Assembly: GCF_900474295.1 (NCBI RefSeq)
Contig: NZ_UCOB01000006.1
Span: 1 to 64,000 of the forward strand
DNA: 64,000 bases
Direction of reading: 5' to 3'
From: Synechococcus sp. UW140
GTDB lineage: Bacteria; Cyanobacteriota; Cyanobacteriia; PCC-6307; Cyanobiaceae
Part shown: piece after piece, positions 34,315 through 43,499 of the stretch
Layout of the letters: each line of letters starts with the position of its first letter
Numbering within the stretch: the stretch's first letter is position 1
Notes under the pieces: model-generated
The model's input: the letters and a program-made list of their open reading frames with translations, nothing else
Told to the model about the DNA's origin: nothing
The model's database searches: none
Program-made: the position numbers and the translations under genes

Positions 34315-35517
34315 TCAGCTTTCGCTCAGTGCGATCAGTCGCTGAATCACATGTTCTACAACGCGATCTGGTGTCGAGGCGCCAGAGGTAATGCCTACGG
34401 TCACAGGGCCGGAGGGAAGGAAGTTGTCTTCCCTTCTGAGCTCTTCTTCCTGGTCGAGGGGCTTGTGCTCGATGCTGTTGTCGGCTCCGATCCGTTCCGG
34501 GGTGTCGATATGGAAGGAGCGGATGCCGCGGCTGATGGCAATCTCCTGGAGGTGAGTGGTATTGGAGGAGTTGTAACCACCGATCACCACCATCAGGTCG
34601 AGGGGTTCATCCACCAGCGAGAACATGGCGTCCTGGCGTTCCTGGGTGGCATCGCAGATGGTGTTGAAGGCCAGGAAGTGATCGTTGAGGTCGGCGGGTC
34701 CGTATTTGCGCAGCATCGTGCGTTCGAATAAGCGCCCGATTTCCTCGGTTTCACTTTTGAGCATTGTTGTCTGGTTCGCCACGCCCAGTCGTTCAAGGTC
34801 GCGATCGGGATCGAATCCCTGGGAACAGGCGTTGGCGAATTTGGCAATAAAAGCCTCGCGGTCGCCGTTGCCAAGGATGTAGTCGGCCACCATCTGCGCT
34901 TCCTTGAGGTCGAGCACGACCAGATAGGTGCCGGCAAAGGAGCTGGTGGCAAGGGTTTCCTCATGCTTCACCTTGCCGTGAATGATCGAGGTGCAGGTGT
35001 GCTTCTTGTGCTTCTCCACCGTGTTCCACACCTTCGAGACCCAGGGGCAAGTGGTGTCAACGATGTGGCACCCTCGCTCGTTGAGCAGTTGCATCTCCTG
35101 CACTGTGGCCCCGAAAGCGGGAAGGATCACCACATCGCCGCAGTCAACACCGGAGAAGTCCTTCACGCCTTGGTCGACTGCGATGAACTCCACGTTCATC
35201 TCACGGAGGTGGTCGTTCACAGATGGGTTGTGAATGATCTCGTTGGTGATCCAGATCCGCTCATGGGGATAGTGCTTGCGGGTCTCGTAGGCCATCGCAA
35301 CGGCCCGTTCCACGCCCCAGCAGAAGCCGAAGGCTTCTGCTAAACGAACCTTCAGGCGTCCATGGCTGAGGCGATAGTCGTTATCACGGATCGAGCCGAT
35401 CAGGCTGCTCTGATAAGCCTGCTCCAGGCTGCCGGCGACCTCGTCGGCGCGTCCGAAGCCTCGGCGGTTGTAGCGGTCGGAATGGTGCAGAGAACGCTTG
35501 AAGGCGTGGGTATCCAT
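34315..35517 (-). CDS. ispH: 4-hydroxy-3-methylbut-2-enyl diphosphate reductase
   Basis: 400 aa from ATG 35517. Last step of the MEP pathway, making IPP and DMAPP for carotenoids, phytol and quinones. The three Fe-S cysteines are in [23 protein letters not shown] and [13 protein letters not shown]; the [15 protein letters not shown] segment is intact. This is the longer cyanobacterial/plant form with ~60 extra N-terminal residues. A small CGGGGA / TCCCCG hairpin at 34271-34285 lies past the stop. Confidence 0.97.
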   Translation of the reverse strand: MDTHAFKRSLHHSDRYNRRGFGRADEVAGSLEQAYQSSLIGSIRDNDYRLSHGRLKVRLAEAFGFCWGVERAVAMAYETRKHYPHERIWITNEIIHNPSVNDHLREMNVEFIAVDQGVKDFSGVDCGDVVILPAFGATVQEMQLLNERGCHIVDTTCPWVSKVWNTVEKHKKHTCTSIIHGKVKHEETLATSSFAGTYLVVLDLKEAQMVADYILGNGDREAFIAKFANACSQGFDPDRDLERLGVANQTTMLKSETEEIGRLFERTMLRKYGPADLNDHFLAFNTICDATQERQDAMFSLVDEPLDLMVVIGGYNSSNTTHLQEIAISRGIRSFHIDTPERIGADNSIEHKPLDQEEELRREDNFLPSGPVTVGITSGASTPDRVVEHVIQRLIALSES

Positions 35518-35611
35518 ATCCGGCAAAGCAGTGGCATGACTCTATGGGCAGCTCCGGCTGTCTGACGTGACAGGGGTCGTTGTTGCGGATGGTTTGGCCA
35601 TCTCTGCCCAA

Positions 35612-35640
35612 TAAAAAGGTCCGACCTGATGGCCGGACCT
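35612..35640 (-). terminator. Rho-independent terminator of amt1
   Basis: On the minus strand AGGTCCG / CGGACCT pair around a 10-nt loop and are followed by TTTTTATT, ~30 bp past the ammonium transporter stop. Confidence 0.88.
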
Positions 35641-35670
35641 GGTTTGTTGCGTTCAGCCAAGAGTGGCTGT

Positions 35671-37212
35671 CTAGTTGTTGGTGGTGGCGAAGTCTGGATA
35701 GGCCTCCATGCCGTGCTCACCGATGTCAAGGCCTTCGGTTTCTTCGGCTTCAGTAACGCGGATGCCACCGAATAGGGCACCGATCACTGACCAGGCGATC
35801 CAGCAGGTCACTAGGGCCCAAAGTGCGTAGGCACCGGCGCCAAGGGCTTGGATTCCAAGCTGGTCGATGCCTCCGCCGTTGAACAGTCCGAGCGCATCGC
35901 CACTCTCCTGGATGTCGTAGCCCCAGAGACCAATGACGAGAGTTCCCCAAACACCACAGACACCGTGGACGGAGAAGGCTCCGACCGGGTCATCGATTCC
36001 GGCGGAATCGAGCGCGGCCACTGCGAAGACAACAATGATGCCTCCGATTAAACCGGCAAACCAGGAGCCAACCCAGGTGAGGTTGGCGCAACCTGCGGTG
36101 ATGCTGACGAGACCAGCCAAGATGCCGTTGATGATCATCGTCAGGTCTGGCTTACCCGAAGTAAGTGTGGAGACAAGCGTGGCGCCGATGGCACCGCCTG
36201 CCGCCGCGAGGGTGGTGGTGACTGCCACATAGGGCACCCATTCATCCATGCCGAGTTGGGAGCCTGGATTGAATCCATACCAGCCGATCCAAAGGATCAG
36301 AGCTCCAAGAGTGGCAATGGCCATGTTGTGGCCTGGGATGGCCTGGGGACGGCCACTCACAAATTTGCCAATGCGAGGGCCGAGGAGCATGGCTCCAACC
36401 AGCCCTGCCCAGGCTCCAACTGAGTGAACGATTGAAGATCCTGCGAAATCGATGAAGGGTCGAATCACGGCTCCATCAGCATCTCTCGCCCCAATCTCGT
36501 TCAGCCAACCACTGTTCCATTCCCAGGAACCAGAGATGGGGTAGATCACACCCGTCAGCACAATTGCGAAGACCACGAATTCACCGAACTTGACGCGTTC
36601 AGCCACGAGTCCGGAAACAATCGTTGCGGCAGTACCAGCAAAAGCAGCCTGGAAGAGGAAGTCGATGGATGGCACCAACTGCACACAATCCTTGGCTGGA
36701 TCAGGGTTTGCGGCACATGCCAAGGCATCAGCTGCACTCCAGTCAAAGAAGAATCCTTTGAAGGAAAGCCAACCGCTAACGATTGAATCTCCATACATCA
36801 GGGAATAACCGACAACCCAATAAGCGGTGACGGCCAGTGCGAAAACAAACAGATTTTTCGCAAGGATGTTGACAGCGTTTTTCTGACGGCACATGCCGGC
36901 CTCGACCATGGCGAAGCCCGCATTCATGAAGATCACAAGCACTGCTGCGATCAGCAGCCAAAGGTTGTCAGCGAGGAACTTCGCTGCTTGTGCACCTGTG
37001 AGGTCACTAAAGCCGACGCTTTCGGCTCGGACGGAAAGATTGAAAATGCCTAGCCCGAGTAGGGCGAGGGGAACGGTTGCCAGCCAGAGGCGGGAGCGAT
37101 CGGAGCTAAAGCCGCGGATGCTGCGTAGGAGGAGCATGGGGCCATCCAGGAGGCTGGCCTCCTGGAGACGTGTCTTGCTCCGCCTCGATGGCGGCTGCAG
37201 AGCAGTTGTCAT
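35671..37212 (-). CDS. amt1: Ammonium transporter Amt
   Basis: 513 aa from ATG 37212. AmtB-type channels take up NH4+ across the plasma membrane. After an N-terminal ~65-residue region containing a signal-like helix, the eleven core helices are visible: MNAGFAMVEAGMCRQKN, the periplasmic aromatic gate region, twin pore histidines in SSIVHSVGAWAGLVGAM and SVHGVCGVWGTL. The loop SADALACAANPDPAKDC carries paired cysteines. A candidate NtcA site lies ~115 bp upstream and a clean terminator follows, so it is probably a single-gene, nitrogen-controlled unit. Confidence 0.96.
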   Translation of the reverse strand: MTTALQPPSRRSKTRLQEASLLDGPMLLLRSIRGFSSDRSRLWLATVPLALLGLGIFNLSVRAESVGFSDLTGAQAAKFLADNLWLLIAAVLVIFMNAGFAMVEAGMCRQKNAVNILAKNLFVFALAVTAYWVVGYSLMYGDSIVSGWLSFKGFFFDWSAADALACAANPDPAKDCVQLVPSIDFLFQAAFAGTAATIVSGLVAERVKFGEFVVFAIVLTGVIYPISGSWEWNSGWLNEIGARDADGAVIRPFIDFAGSSIVHSVGAWAGLVGAMLLGPRIGKFVSGRPQAIPGHNMAIATLGALILWIGWYGFNPGSQLGMDEWVPYVAVTTTLAAAGGAIGATLVSTLTSGKPDLTMIINGILAGLVSITAGCANLTWVGSWFAGLIGGIIVVFAVAALDSAGIDDPVGAFSVHGVCGVWGTLVIGLWGYDIQESGDALGLFNGGGIDQLGIQALGAGAYALWALVTCWIAWSVIGALFGGIRVTEAEETEGLDIGEHGMEAYPDFATTNN

Positions 37213-37298
37213 AAATGAAAAGCAGGGCTGCAAAGCCGGTGGTGATGGCCCACCGCTACATCAAAAATGCTCGCTAAAGAACTTTTTTCAAGTGTCTT

Positions 37299-37342
37299 TG
37301 GCTACCGAATTTGCAAAAGGTGCATATTGTTACACTCGCTAC
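37299..37342 (-). promoter_or_regulatory. Candidate NtcA-activated promoter of amt1
   Basis: On the minus strand GTAGCGAGTGTAAC (37342-37329) fits GTA-N8-TAC at five of six positions and lies in a TGT-N10-ACA palindrome; 24 bp further on is TAGCCA, a partial -10 box (37304-37299). The site overlaps the end of sfsA. Confidence 0.5.
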
Positions 37343-38112
37343 AGCGATTGGTTTTGACTGGGCTGCTGCCGTTGCACGGGTCTCAAGCCCAGCCAGCTCA
37401 CCTGATCGCTTTCAAAACGGAAGCAGCAGGGCAGCACCTCGACGCCGGCATCAAGGGCTTCACGAAAGAGTTCGCCGTATCGTGGATCTGCGCGATCGCC
37501 TGGAGCAAAGCAGGTTAGATCCGGCCTGCTTAAACAGGGCACCAGAACAGCCCGTGCGCTGGGCAGTACGTCGATTAGCTCTTGCAGATGCTTCTGCCCC
37601 CGTTCGGTGATGGTGTCCGGGAAGAGTGCCAGGGAACCTTCGCACCAGGTGGTGTTTTTCACCTCCAAGTAAATCGGGCGTTGATCAACGGCCTGTTCCG
37701 CCGGCTGGAGCAGTAGGTCGATGCGGCTTTTCTTGTTCTTGCCATAGGGCACTTCGGCTCGGATGGAGCCGATCTCGCCAAGCTGCGCATCGAGGCAGCC
37801 GGCTTCGATCGCTGAGCGGATCAGTCGATTGGGGAGTGCAGTATTGATGCCAACCCAGCACTCTTTTCCGTCCGCTCCAGGCACTTCTGCTTGCTCCCAG
37901 GTCCAGGCCAGTTTTCGGGTAGGGGATGGGGCATGGCGCAGTCGCACCCTTTGGCCTGGCAGGAGCACGCCAGTCATGGGTCCGGTGTTGGCGCAATGGG
38001 CTGTGACCTCTGTGCCGTCATCCAGGCGAACATCAGCCAGGAAACGTTTGTAGCGCTTGAGCAGTACCCCTTCGTGTAAGGCCTCGAATTGAAGGAGGGG
38101 TAAGTCAGCCAT
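37339..38112 (-). CDS. sfsA: SfsA family protein (sugar fermentation stimulation)
   Basis: 257 aa. The N-terminal OB-like part contains RYKRFLADVRL and HCANTGPMTG, and the C-terminal nuclease-like core has PYGKNKKSRIDLLL, YLEVKNTTW and FPDTITERGQKHL, giving a D...E-x-K arrangement as in PD-(D/E)XK enzymes. The family is annotated for an E. coli sugar phenotype but likely binds or cleaves nucleic acid (inference). It lies upstream of amt1 on the same strand and is divergent from murJ. Confidence 0.94.
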   Translation of the reverse strand: MADLPLLQFEALHEGVLLKRYKRFLADVRLDDGTEVTAHCANTGPMTGVLLPGQRVRLRHAPSPTRKLAWTWEQAEVPGADGKECWVGINTALPNRLIRSAIEAGCLDAQLGEIGSIRAEVPYGKNKKSRIDLLLQPAEQAVDQRPIYLEVKNTTWCEGSLALFPDTITERGQKHLQELIDVLPSARAVLVPCLSRPDLTCFAPGDRADPRYGELFREALDAGVEVLPCCFRFESDQVSWLGLRPVQRQQPSQNQSL

Positions 38113-38224
38113 GGGTGTGAGCTGAAGAGTCCGGGGATGGTGGCCATGGTGGCCCCTGGCCTGTGCCGCTCAGCCCCAGGCGGCCGAGAATACCGCCCGA
38201 CTCTTCACTGCCTGCGGTCCCTCC

Positions 38225-39832
38225 ATGGCGAGATCCCTCAAGCGCATCGCTCTGGTGGTGACCTACGGCACCTTGCTCAGCAAGGTGGGCGGCCTCGTCC
38301 GACAACTAGTGATTGCCGCTGCTTTCGGCGTTGGGGCTGCGTATGACGCCTACAACTACGCCTACGTGCTGCCGGGATTTCTGCTCATCCTGCTCGGCGG
38401 CATCAATGGGCCCTTCCACAGTGCGATGGTGAGCGTTCTGAGTCGTCGCCCTCGGCAGGAGGGTGCCCATATCCTCGCCACGCTCAACACGATGGTGAGT
38501 GCTGTGTTGTTGGTGGTGACCCTCGCACTGGTGCTTGCGGCCGACCCGCTGATCACCCTGGTAGGGCCGGGACTGCCTCCAGAGCTGCACCACAACGCCG
38601 TCCTTCAGCTGCAAGTGATGGCGCCGATGGCTCTGCTTGCCGGTTTGATCGGTCTCGGCTTTGGATCCCTCAATGCCGCCGATGAGTTCTGGATCCCGGC
38701 TATTTCACCATTGATGTCAAGCCTGGCATTGATTCTCGGCGTTGGTTTGCTCTGGTGGCAGCTCGGCGACTCGATTGCATTGCCCGAGTTCGCGATCCGG
38801 GGTGGAGTGGTGTTGGCCCTCGCCACCCTCGTTGGCGCCTTTTCCCAGTGGCTACTCCAGCTCCCGGCGTTGATCAAGCATGGGTTGGCTCGCCTCCATT
38901 TCGTCTGGGACTGGCGCCATCCAGGGGTGCGTGAGGTCTTGCAGGTGATGGGACCTGCCACCCTCTCCTCGGGCATGTTGCAGATCAATGTGTTCACTGA
39001 TCTGTTTTTCGCCTCTGGAATTCTCGGTGCGGCGGCTGGTCTGGGCTACGCCAATCTGCTGGTGCAGACCCCATTGGGTTTGATCTCCAATGCTCTGCTG
39101 GTGCCGCTCCTACCCACCTTCGCCAGGTTGACGGCCGCAGAGGATCGCCCTGCTCTGGTGGCACGCATCCGTCAGGGACTGATGCTTTCGACGGCCAGCA
39201 TGCTTCCTCTGGGCGCGTTGTTTGTGGCTCTCGGGGGCCCAATCGTGGCGCTGGTTTACGAACGTGGTGCTTTCGATGCCCAGGCCGTGCAGTTGGTCAC
39301 CGGACTGCTGATGGCGTATGGCGTCGGCATGCCGGCTTATCTCGGTCGGGATGTGCTCGTGCGTGTTTTTTACGCGTTGGGCGATGGCACCACTCCCTTC
39401 CGTCTCTCCATGGCGGGGATCGGCATGAATGTTCTGTTCGACTGGGTTCTCGTGGGTGGCCCCACTCCTTGGGGCCCTCAGCTTCCGTTCAATCTCGGTG
39501 CTCCGGGTCTGGTGCTTGCGACGGTGGCGATCAATCTGATCACCTGCATCGCATTGCTGTTGGCGTTGCAGTCGCGACTTCAGGTTTTGCCCCTTCGGGA
39601 CTGGGCCATGGATGGGATGTCCCTGTTGGTGTCTGCTGGGCTTTCAGGTGCAGCAGCATGGGCACTGAGTGCTCTGATTGCCTGGCCCCACGATTTGGTG
39701 GGGCGTTTGTTGCAGGTGGGCTTGTCGACGGCGGCGAGTTGTCTGGTCTTCTTCGCTCTGGGTCGTGCCTTTGATGTGCCGGAAGTGGCCCAAATCACAA
39801 GCGCCTTTACGCGCCGGTTTAGTCGTCGCTGA
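38225..39832 (+). CDS. murJ: Lipid II flippase MurJ
   Basis: 535 aa, about 14 hydrophobic helices. Moves peptidoglycan precursor lipid II across the plasma membrane. It opens with the family pattern RIALVVTYGTLLSKVGGLVRQ and has the conserved LLPTFARL and VYERGAFDA segments. Length is normal. The 3' end overlaps the small convergent hypothetical gene by 14 bp. Confidence 0.96.
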   Translation: MARSLKRIALVVTYGTLLSKVGGLVRQLVIAAAFGVGAAYDAYNYAYVLPGFLLILLGGINGPFHSAMVSVLSRRPRQEGAHILATLNTMVSAVLLVVTLALVLAADPLITLVGPGLPPELHHNAVLQLQVMAPMALLAGLIGLGFGSLNAADEFWIPAISPLMSSLALILGVGLLWWQLGDSIALPEFAIRGGVVLALATLVGAFSQWLLQLPALIKHGLARLHFVWDWRHPGVREVLQVMGPATLSSGMLQINVFTDLFFASGILGAAAGLGYANLLVQTPLGLISNALLVPLLPTFARLTAAEDRPALVARIRQGLMLSTASMLPLGALFVALGGPIVALVYERGAFDAQAVQLVTGLLMAYGVGMPAYLGRDVLVRVFYALGDGTTPFRLSMAGIGMNVLFDWVLVGGPTPWGPQLPFNLGAPGLVLATVAINLITCIALLLALQSRLQVLPLRDWAMDGMSLLVSAGLSGAAAWALSALIAWPHDLVGRLLQVGLSTAASCLVFFALGRAFDVPEVAQITSAFTRRFSRR

Positions 39833-40145
39833 GAATGACGTTGCGGTCTTCCCTCACTTGGATGGGCAGCTCTAGTTGCTGGCGACCCACCACTTGAGGA
39901 CCTTGCACGGACAAGATGCGGGCCTCAATCCCGAATTCTTTGAAAGCGTTTTCGAGCTCCTGAATTAACGCTTTCTCAACCTGAGCCTCGGAATCAACAA
40001 CTTTGCCGATCAGGCGCTCTCCGAGCTTGCCGATGCGTTGGCGCATCACCTCGCGGGCATTGGTGACCTCGATGATCAGCACGGGAACGTCCGGGTTGGC
40101 AGCAACCTTATCGGCAGTACTCCTCCAAGATCTCTTCGAGATCAT
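39819..40145 (-). CDS. Small conserved-looking protein of unknown function
   Basis: 108 aa if it starts at ATG 40145, which overlaps the DUF3181 stop by 38 bp; GTG 40082 (87 aa) or ATG 40046 (75 aa) are alternatives. The body is VLIIEVTNAREVMRQRIG, a helix rich in Glu/Lys (EKALIQELENAFKEFG) and a strand VVGRQQLELPIQV. The composition and order suggest a small soluble alpha/beta protein. I do not recognise a family. It is the last of three same-strand small genes and ends inside murJ's 3' end. Confidence 0.65.
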   Translation of the reverse strand: MISKRSWRSTADKVAANPDVPVLIIEVTNAREVMRQRIGKLGERLIGKVVDSEAQVEKALIQELENAFKEFGIEARILSVQGPQVVGRQQLELPIQVREDRNVILSDD

Positions 40146-40398
40146 GAAGCTGTACAGCAGGAATCAGACGGGCCAGTGGGAGTTTGGTGCTGCCTCCACC
40201 CATGGGAACCTGCAGGGCTTCGAGCGCTTGGCGGGCAGCAATTCCGGCTCCTTGATCCAGCCGGGCGCTGCATTCGATCGCTAGAGCCTCCGCTAGGCCA
40301 GCATCGCCGAGATAGAGATGCCATCCGGCGACTTGCAGGTAAAGACGATCGCTGAGCGCTGTGGTCAGATCGCGTAGGGCAGCAGCGTCGAGGCTCAT
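40108..40398 (-). CDS. DUF3181 family cyanobacterial protein
   Basis: 96 aa. The ALSDRLYLQVAGWHLYLGDA opening, the ECSARLDQG centre and LARLIPAVQLHDLEEILEEY end fit DUF3181, a family confined to cyanobacteria with no known function. The ATG overlaps the stop of the upstream membrane protein (ATGA), and its own end overlaps the downstream gene, so the three genes form a tight operon. Confidence 0.82.
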   Translation of the reverse strand: MSLDAAALRDLTTALSDRLYLQVAGWHLYLGDAGLAEALAIECSARLDQGAGIAARQALEALQVPMGGGSTKLPLARLIPAVQLHDLEEILEEYCR

Positions 40399-40679
40399 GG
40401 CTGATCGCGTTGTTGAGGATTCGTGGAGGTGGTGCTCACTGGTTCAGTTCGGCGGGGTCGTTGGGCAATCACGGTGATCAGTTGCACCATCAACAGCGTG
40501 AACCAGAGCTCTGTGAACCAAGCAAGATGCTCCCAAGGGTGCCGCATGCCCTGCACGAACCAGAGCCCGCTATTGATGGCGGCAAAGACGCCAGCGTGCA
40601 GGGTGAGATTCACAATCCGGCTGAAGTGCCGGTAAATCGGATCCTCCGGATTGGCCGGGCCGTACCAGCGGATAGGCAT
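40395..40679 (-). CDS. Small two-helix membrane protein of unknown function
   Basis: 94 aa from ATG 40679. PIRWYGPANPEDPIYRHFSR leads into two hydrophobic helices (IVNLTLHAGVFAAINSGLWF; LAWFTELWFTLLMVQLITVI) with a short HPWEH loop; the tail is hydrophilic and Thr-rich. I do not recognise a named family, though the pattern looks conserved in picocyanobacteria (inference). First gene of the DUF3181 operon. Confidence 0.75.
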   Translation of the reverse strand: MPIRWYGPANPEDPIYRHFSRIVNLTLHAGVFAAINSGLWFVQGMRHPWEHLAWFTELWFTLLMVQLITVIAQRPRRTEPVSTTSTNPQQRDQP

Positions 40680-40807
40680 GGAGCAGCGCCTGTGCAATGC
40701 ATTGATTGTGGCGCTCGCTTCGAGCACGTGGGAGCTCCGCTGATGCGACAGGGCCGCAGACATGGTTGACGTCGGGTGCCTCGATGAGCTCAGATAGTCG
40801 GGCCCAA

Positions 40808-40881
40808 GCGCTTGTAGCTCAGCGGATTAGAGCATCTGACTACGGATCAGAGGGTCGGGAGTTCGAATCTCTCCAGGCGCG
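40808..40881 (+). tRNA. tRNA-Arg (anticodon ACG)
   Basis: 74 nt with acceptor stem GCGCTTG / CAGGCGC (one G-T pair), D arm GCTC-AGCGGATTA-GAGC, anticodon stem TCTGA / TCAGA around CTACGGA (anticodon ACG, read as ICG after editing) and a good T arm. CCA is not encoded. A terminator follows at once. Confidence 0.95.
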
Positions 40882-40889
40882 CTTGAAAG

Positions 40890-40914
40890 CTGTCCGCAAG
40901 GGCAGTTTTTTTTT
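40890..40914 (+). terminator. Rho-independent terminator after tRNA-Arg
   Basis: CTGTCC-GCAA-GGGCAG (stem with one G-U pair, GNRA-like loop) followed by nine T residues, starting 9 nt past the tRNA. Confidence 0.93.
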
Positions 40915-40970
40915 GCAATCAATGCGTTGGAAGTCATTTCCTACGATTCATCAACAGCAGGCCTCCTCCG

Positions 40971-42263
40971 ATGTCAGACAGCGCTTCCGCTCCGATCAAT
41001 GCCGCTCTGGTGGATGCCGATCCCGCGATCGCTGCCCTGATTGATCAGGAGCAGAACCGTCAGGAAACGCACCTGGAGCTGATCGCCTCCGAGAACTTTG
41101 CCTCTCGTGCCGTGATGCAGGCCCAGGGCTCGGTTCTCACTAACAAATATGCCGAAGGCCTTCCCCACAAGCGTTACTACGGCGGCTGTGAGCACGTGGA
41201 TGCCATCGAGGAGCTGGCGATCGAGCGGGCCAAGCAGCTCTTCGGTGCCGCCTGGGCCAACGTTCAGCCTCATAGCGGTGCCCAGGCCAACTTCGCCGTC
41301 TTTCTGGCGCTGCTGAAGCCTGGCGACACGATCATGGGTATGGACCTCAGCCATGGCGGGCACCTCACCCACGGATCGCCCGTGAACGTGAGCGGTAAGT
41401 GGTTCAACGTGGTGCAGTACGGAGTTGATCAAGCAACCCAGCGCCTGGACATGGAGCGGGTCCGGCAACTTGCGCTTGAGCACAAACCGAAGCTGATCGT
41501 TTGCGGCTATTCCGCCTACCCACGCACGATCGATTTCCCTGCCTTCCGAGCCATCGCCGATGAAGTGGGTGCCTTCTTACTGGCTGATATGGCCCACATC
41601 GCCGGGCTCGTGGCTGCAGGAGTGCATCCCAGTCCTTTGCCTCACTGTGATGTGGTGACAACCACCACCCACAAAACCTTGCGGGGGCCTCGCGGTGGCT
41701 TGATCCTCTGTCGCGATGCTGACTTTGCCAAGCGTTTCGACAAGGCCGTCTTCCCTGGGACCCAGGGTGGTCCGCTTGAGCACGTGATCGCGGCCAAGGC
41801 TGTGGCTTTTGGCGAGGCCTTACAGGCCGACTTCAAGGTCTACAGCCGTCAGGTCGTGGCGAATGCCCAGGCTCTCGCTGAGCGCATTCAGGCTCGCGGC
41901 ATCGATGTGGTCAGCGATGGCACCGATAACCATCTTGTGCTGCTTGATCTGCGCAGCATTGGTATGACGGGCAAGGTGGCCGATCTGCTGGTGAGTGATG
42001 TGAATATCACCGCCAACAAGAACACCGTGCCGTTTGATCCTGAGTCTCCCTTCGTCACCAGTGGTCTGCGTCTCGGAACCGCAGCCCTCACCACCCGAGG
42101 ATTTGATGCTGAAGCCTTCGCTGAGGTGGCTGATGTGATTGCAGACCGTCTGCTCAACCCCGAAGACGATGCTGTGCAAAATCGTTGCCGTGAGCGGGTC
42201 CTCGACCTTTGCAGGCGCTTCCCGCTGTATCTCAATCCTTCGCCTGTGCCGGCGCTTGCCTGA
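40971..42263 (+). CDS. glyA: Serine hydroxymethyltransferase
   Basis: 430 aa, PLP enzyme interconverting serine and glycine with tetrahydrofolate; also used in photorespiratory carbon flow. The LIASENFAS segment, [23 protein letters not shown] and the PLP-lysine motif [15 protein letters not shown] are all present. The ATG is preceded by a GGCCTCCTCCG leader without a clear Shine-Dalgarno. A HIP1-like octamer lies in codons ~19-21. The upstream tRNA-Arg has its own terminator, so glyA needs its own promoter in the ~55 bp between. Confidence 0.98.
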   Translation: MSDSASAPINAALVDADPAIAALIDQEQNRQETHLELIASENFASRAVMQAQGSVLTNKYAEGLPHKRYYGGCEHVDAIEELAIERAKQLFGAAWANVQPHSGAQANFAVFLALLKPGDTIMGMDLSHGGHLTHGSPVNVSGKWFNVVQYGVDQATQRLDMERVRQLALEHKPKLIVCGYSAYPRTIDFPAFRAIADEVGAFLLADMAHIAGLVAAGVHPSPLPHCDVVTTTTHKTLRGPRGGLILCRDADFAKRFDKAVFPGTQGGPLEHVIAAKAVAFGEALQADFKVYSRQVVANAQALAERIQARGIDVVSDGTDNHLVLLDLRSIGMTGKVADLLVSDVNITANKNTVPFDPESPFVTSGLRLGTAALTTRGFDAEAFAEVADVIADRLLNPEDDAVQNRCRERVLDLCRRFPLYLNPSPVPALA

Positions 42264-42353
42264 CTGTCCTAGCGGTGGCTGGAACGATGTGGCTGGCTTG
42301 CCTAGATTGGAACCCTCTCATCCGATCTGGGTGATCCGCCTCCGGAGTCTTCT

Positions 42354-43499
42354 GTGATCCTCGCGAGCAGCCCTCTCGCCGTGGCCGTGATCACGCTCAT
42401 GATTGCGGCAGGGATGACGACGTTGGTCGTTCCCTTGGTGCGACGCCTGGGTCTGCAACTGGGGCTGATTGATCAACCCGATCCGCGTAAACAGCACTCC
42501 ACCCCGATGGTGCGCCTGGGGGGTGTGGGCATGGTCTTTGGCTTCTGCGCTGCGTTGGCCGTTATCTGGGCCATTGGCGGGTTTGGCCTGCTAGCACCCG
42601 ATCGCGACCAATTGATTTGGACGACGCTGGCTGGATCTCTCTGCTTTTTCTTCATCGGGCTGGCCGATGATTTGTTCGCTCTTTCCCCCTGGCCGCGCCT
42701 CGCAGGCCAGATCACCGTGGCCATGGTGGTGTGGTCCCAGGGGGTGCGCATCGGTGCGATTGACCTCCCCTGGCTGAGTGGGTCTGCCTCGGTCATCGTT
42801 TTGCCCGAACTGCTCAGCCTCGCTGCAACGGTGATCTGGCTGGTGGGAATTACCAATGCAATCAACTGGCTGGATGGCCTTGATGGTCTTGCTGCCGGAG
42901 TGGCCGGTATTGCAGCGGTTGGTCTGCTTTCGGTGAGTTTCTCGCTTAACCAGGCTGCAGCTGGCTTGCTGGCGGCGGCCCTGGCGGGATGCTGCTTCGG
43001 TTTCTTGCGCCACAACTTCAATCCAGCCCGCATCTTTATGGGCGATGGTGGCTCCTATTTCCTCGGCTTCACGCTGGCTGCCGTCAGCATCGTTGGCCCA
43101 GCCAAAGGGCTCACCACCGTCAGTCTTTTGCTGCCATTGCTGATCCTCTCTCTGCCCCTAGCGGATATGTCTGCCGTGATCATGGGGCGGCTGAGTGATG
43201 GCCATTCCCCCTTTTATCCCGATCGGCGCCACCTGCATCACCGCTTGTTACGTGCGGGGTTCAGTCATCGACGCACGGTTTTGCTCATCTACGTCTTCAC
43301 GCAATGGTTGGCGGCTCTTGCGATGGTGGTGGCCAACGTTGAGCTCCGCTTTCTCTGGTTGGCTTTAGCGACGGCGATTTTGGTGGCCACCGTCGTGGTG
43401 ATGCGTCGTCGTCAGATGGAAGAAACGGCTCGGAAGGCTGCACGCAGACGAGCTCATGCAGACAAGAACCTCGCAGCCTGTCATCACAACCATGGCTGA
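42354..43499 (+). CDS. WecA/TagO-like undecaprenyl-phosphate sugar-1-phosphate transferase
   Basis: 381 aa from GTG 42354, with ~10-11 hydrophobic helices. Transfers a sugar-1-phosphate (typically GlcNAc-1-P) to undecaprenyl phosphate to begin surface glycan synthesis. Diagnostic sites are [46 protein letters not shown] and the cytoplasmic loop RRHLHHRLL. The stop overlaps the cinA start by 8 bp. Confidence 0.94.
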   Translation: MILASSPLAVAVITLMIAAGMTTLVVPLVRRLGLQLGLIDQPDPRKQHSTPMVRLGGVGMVFGFCAALAVIWAIGGFGLLAPDRDQLIWTTLAGSLCFFFIGLADDLFALSPWPRLAGQITVAMVVWSQGVRIGAIDLPWLSGSASVIVLPELLSLAATVIWLVGITNAINWLDGLDGLAAGVAGIAAVGLLSVSFSLNQAAAGLLAAALAGCCFGFLRHNFNPARIFMGDGGSYFLGFTLAAVSIVGPAKGLTTVSLLLPLLILSLPLADMSAVIMGRLSDGHSPFYPDRRHLHHRLLRAGFSHRRTVLLIYVFTQWLAALAMVVANVELRFLWLALATAILVATVVVMRRRQMEETARKAARRRAHADKNLAACHHNHG

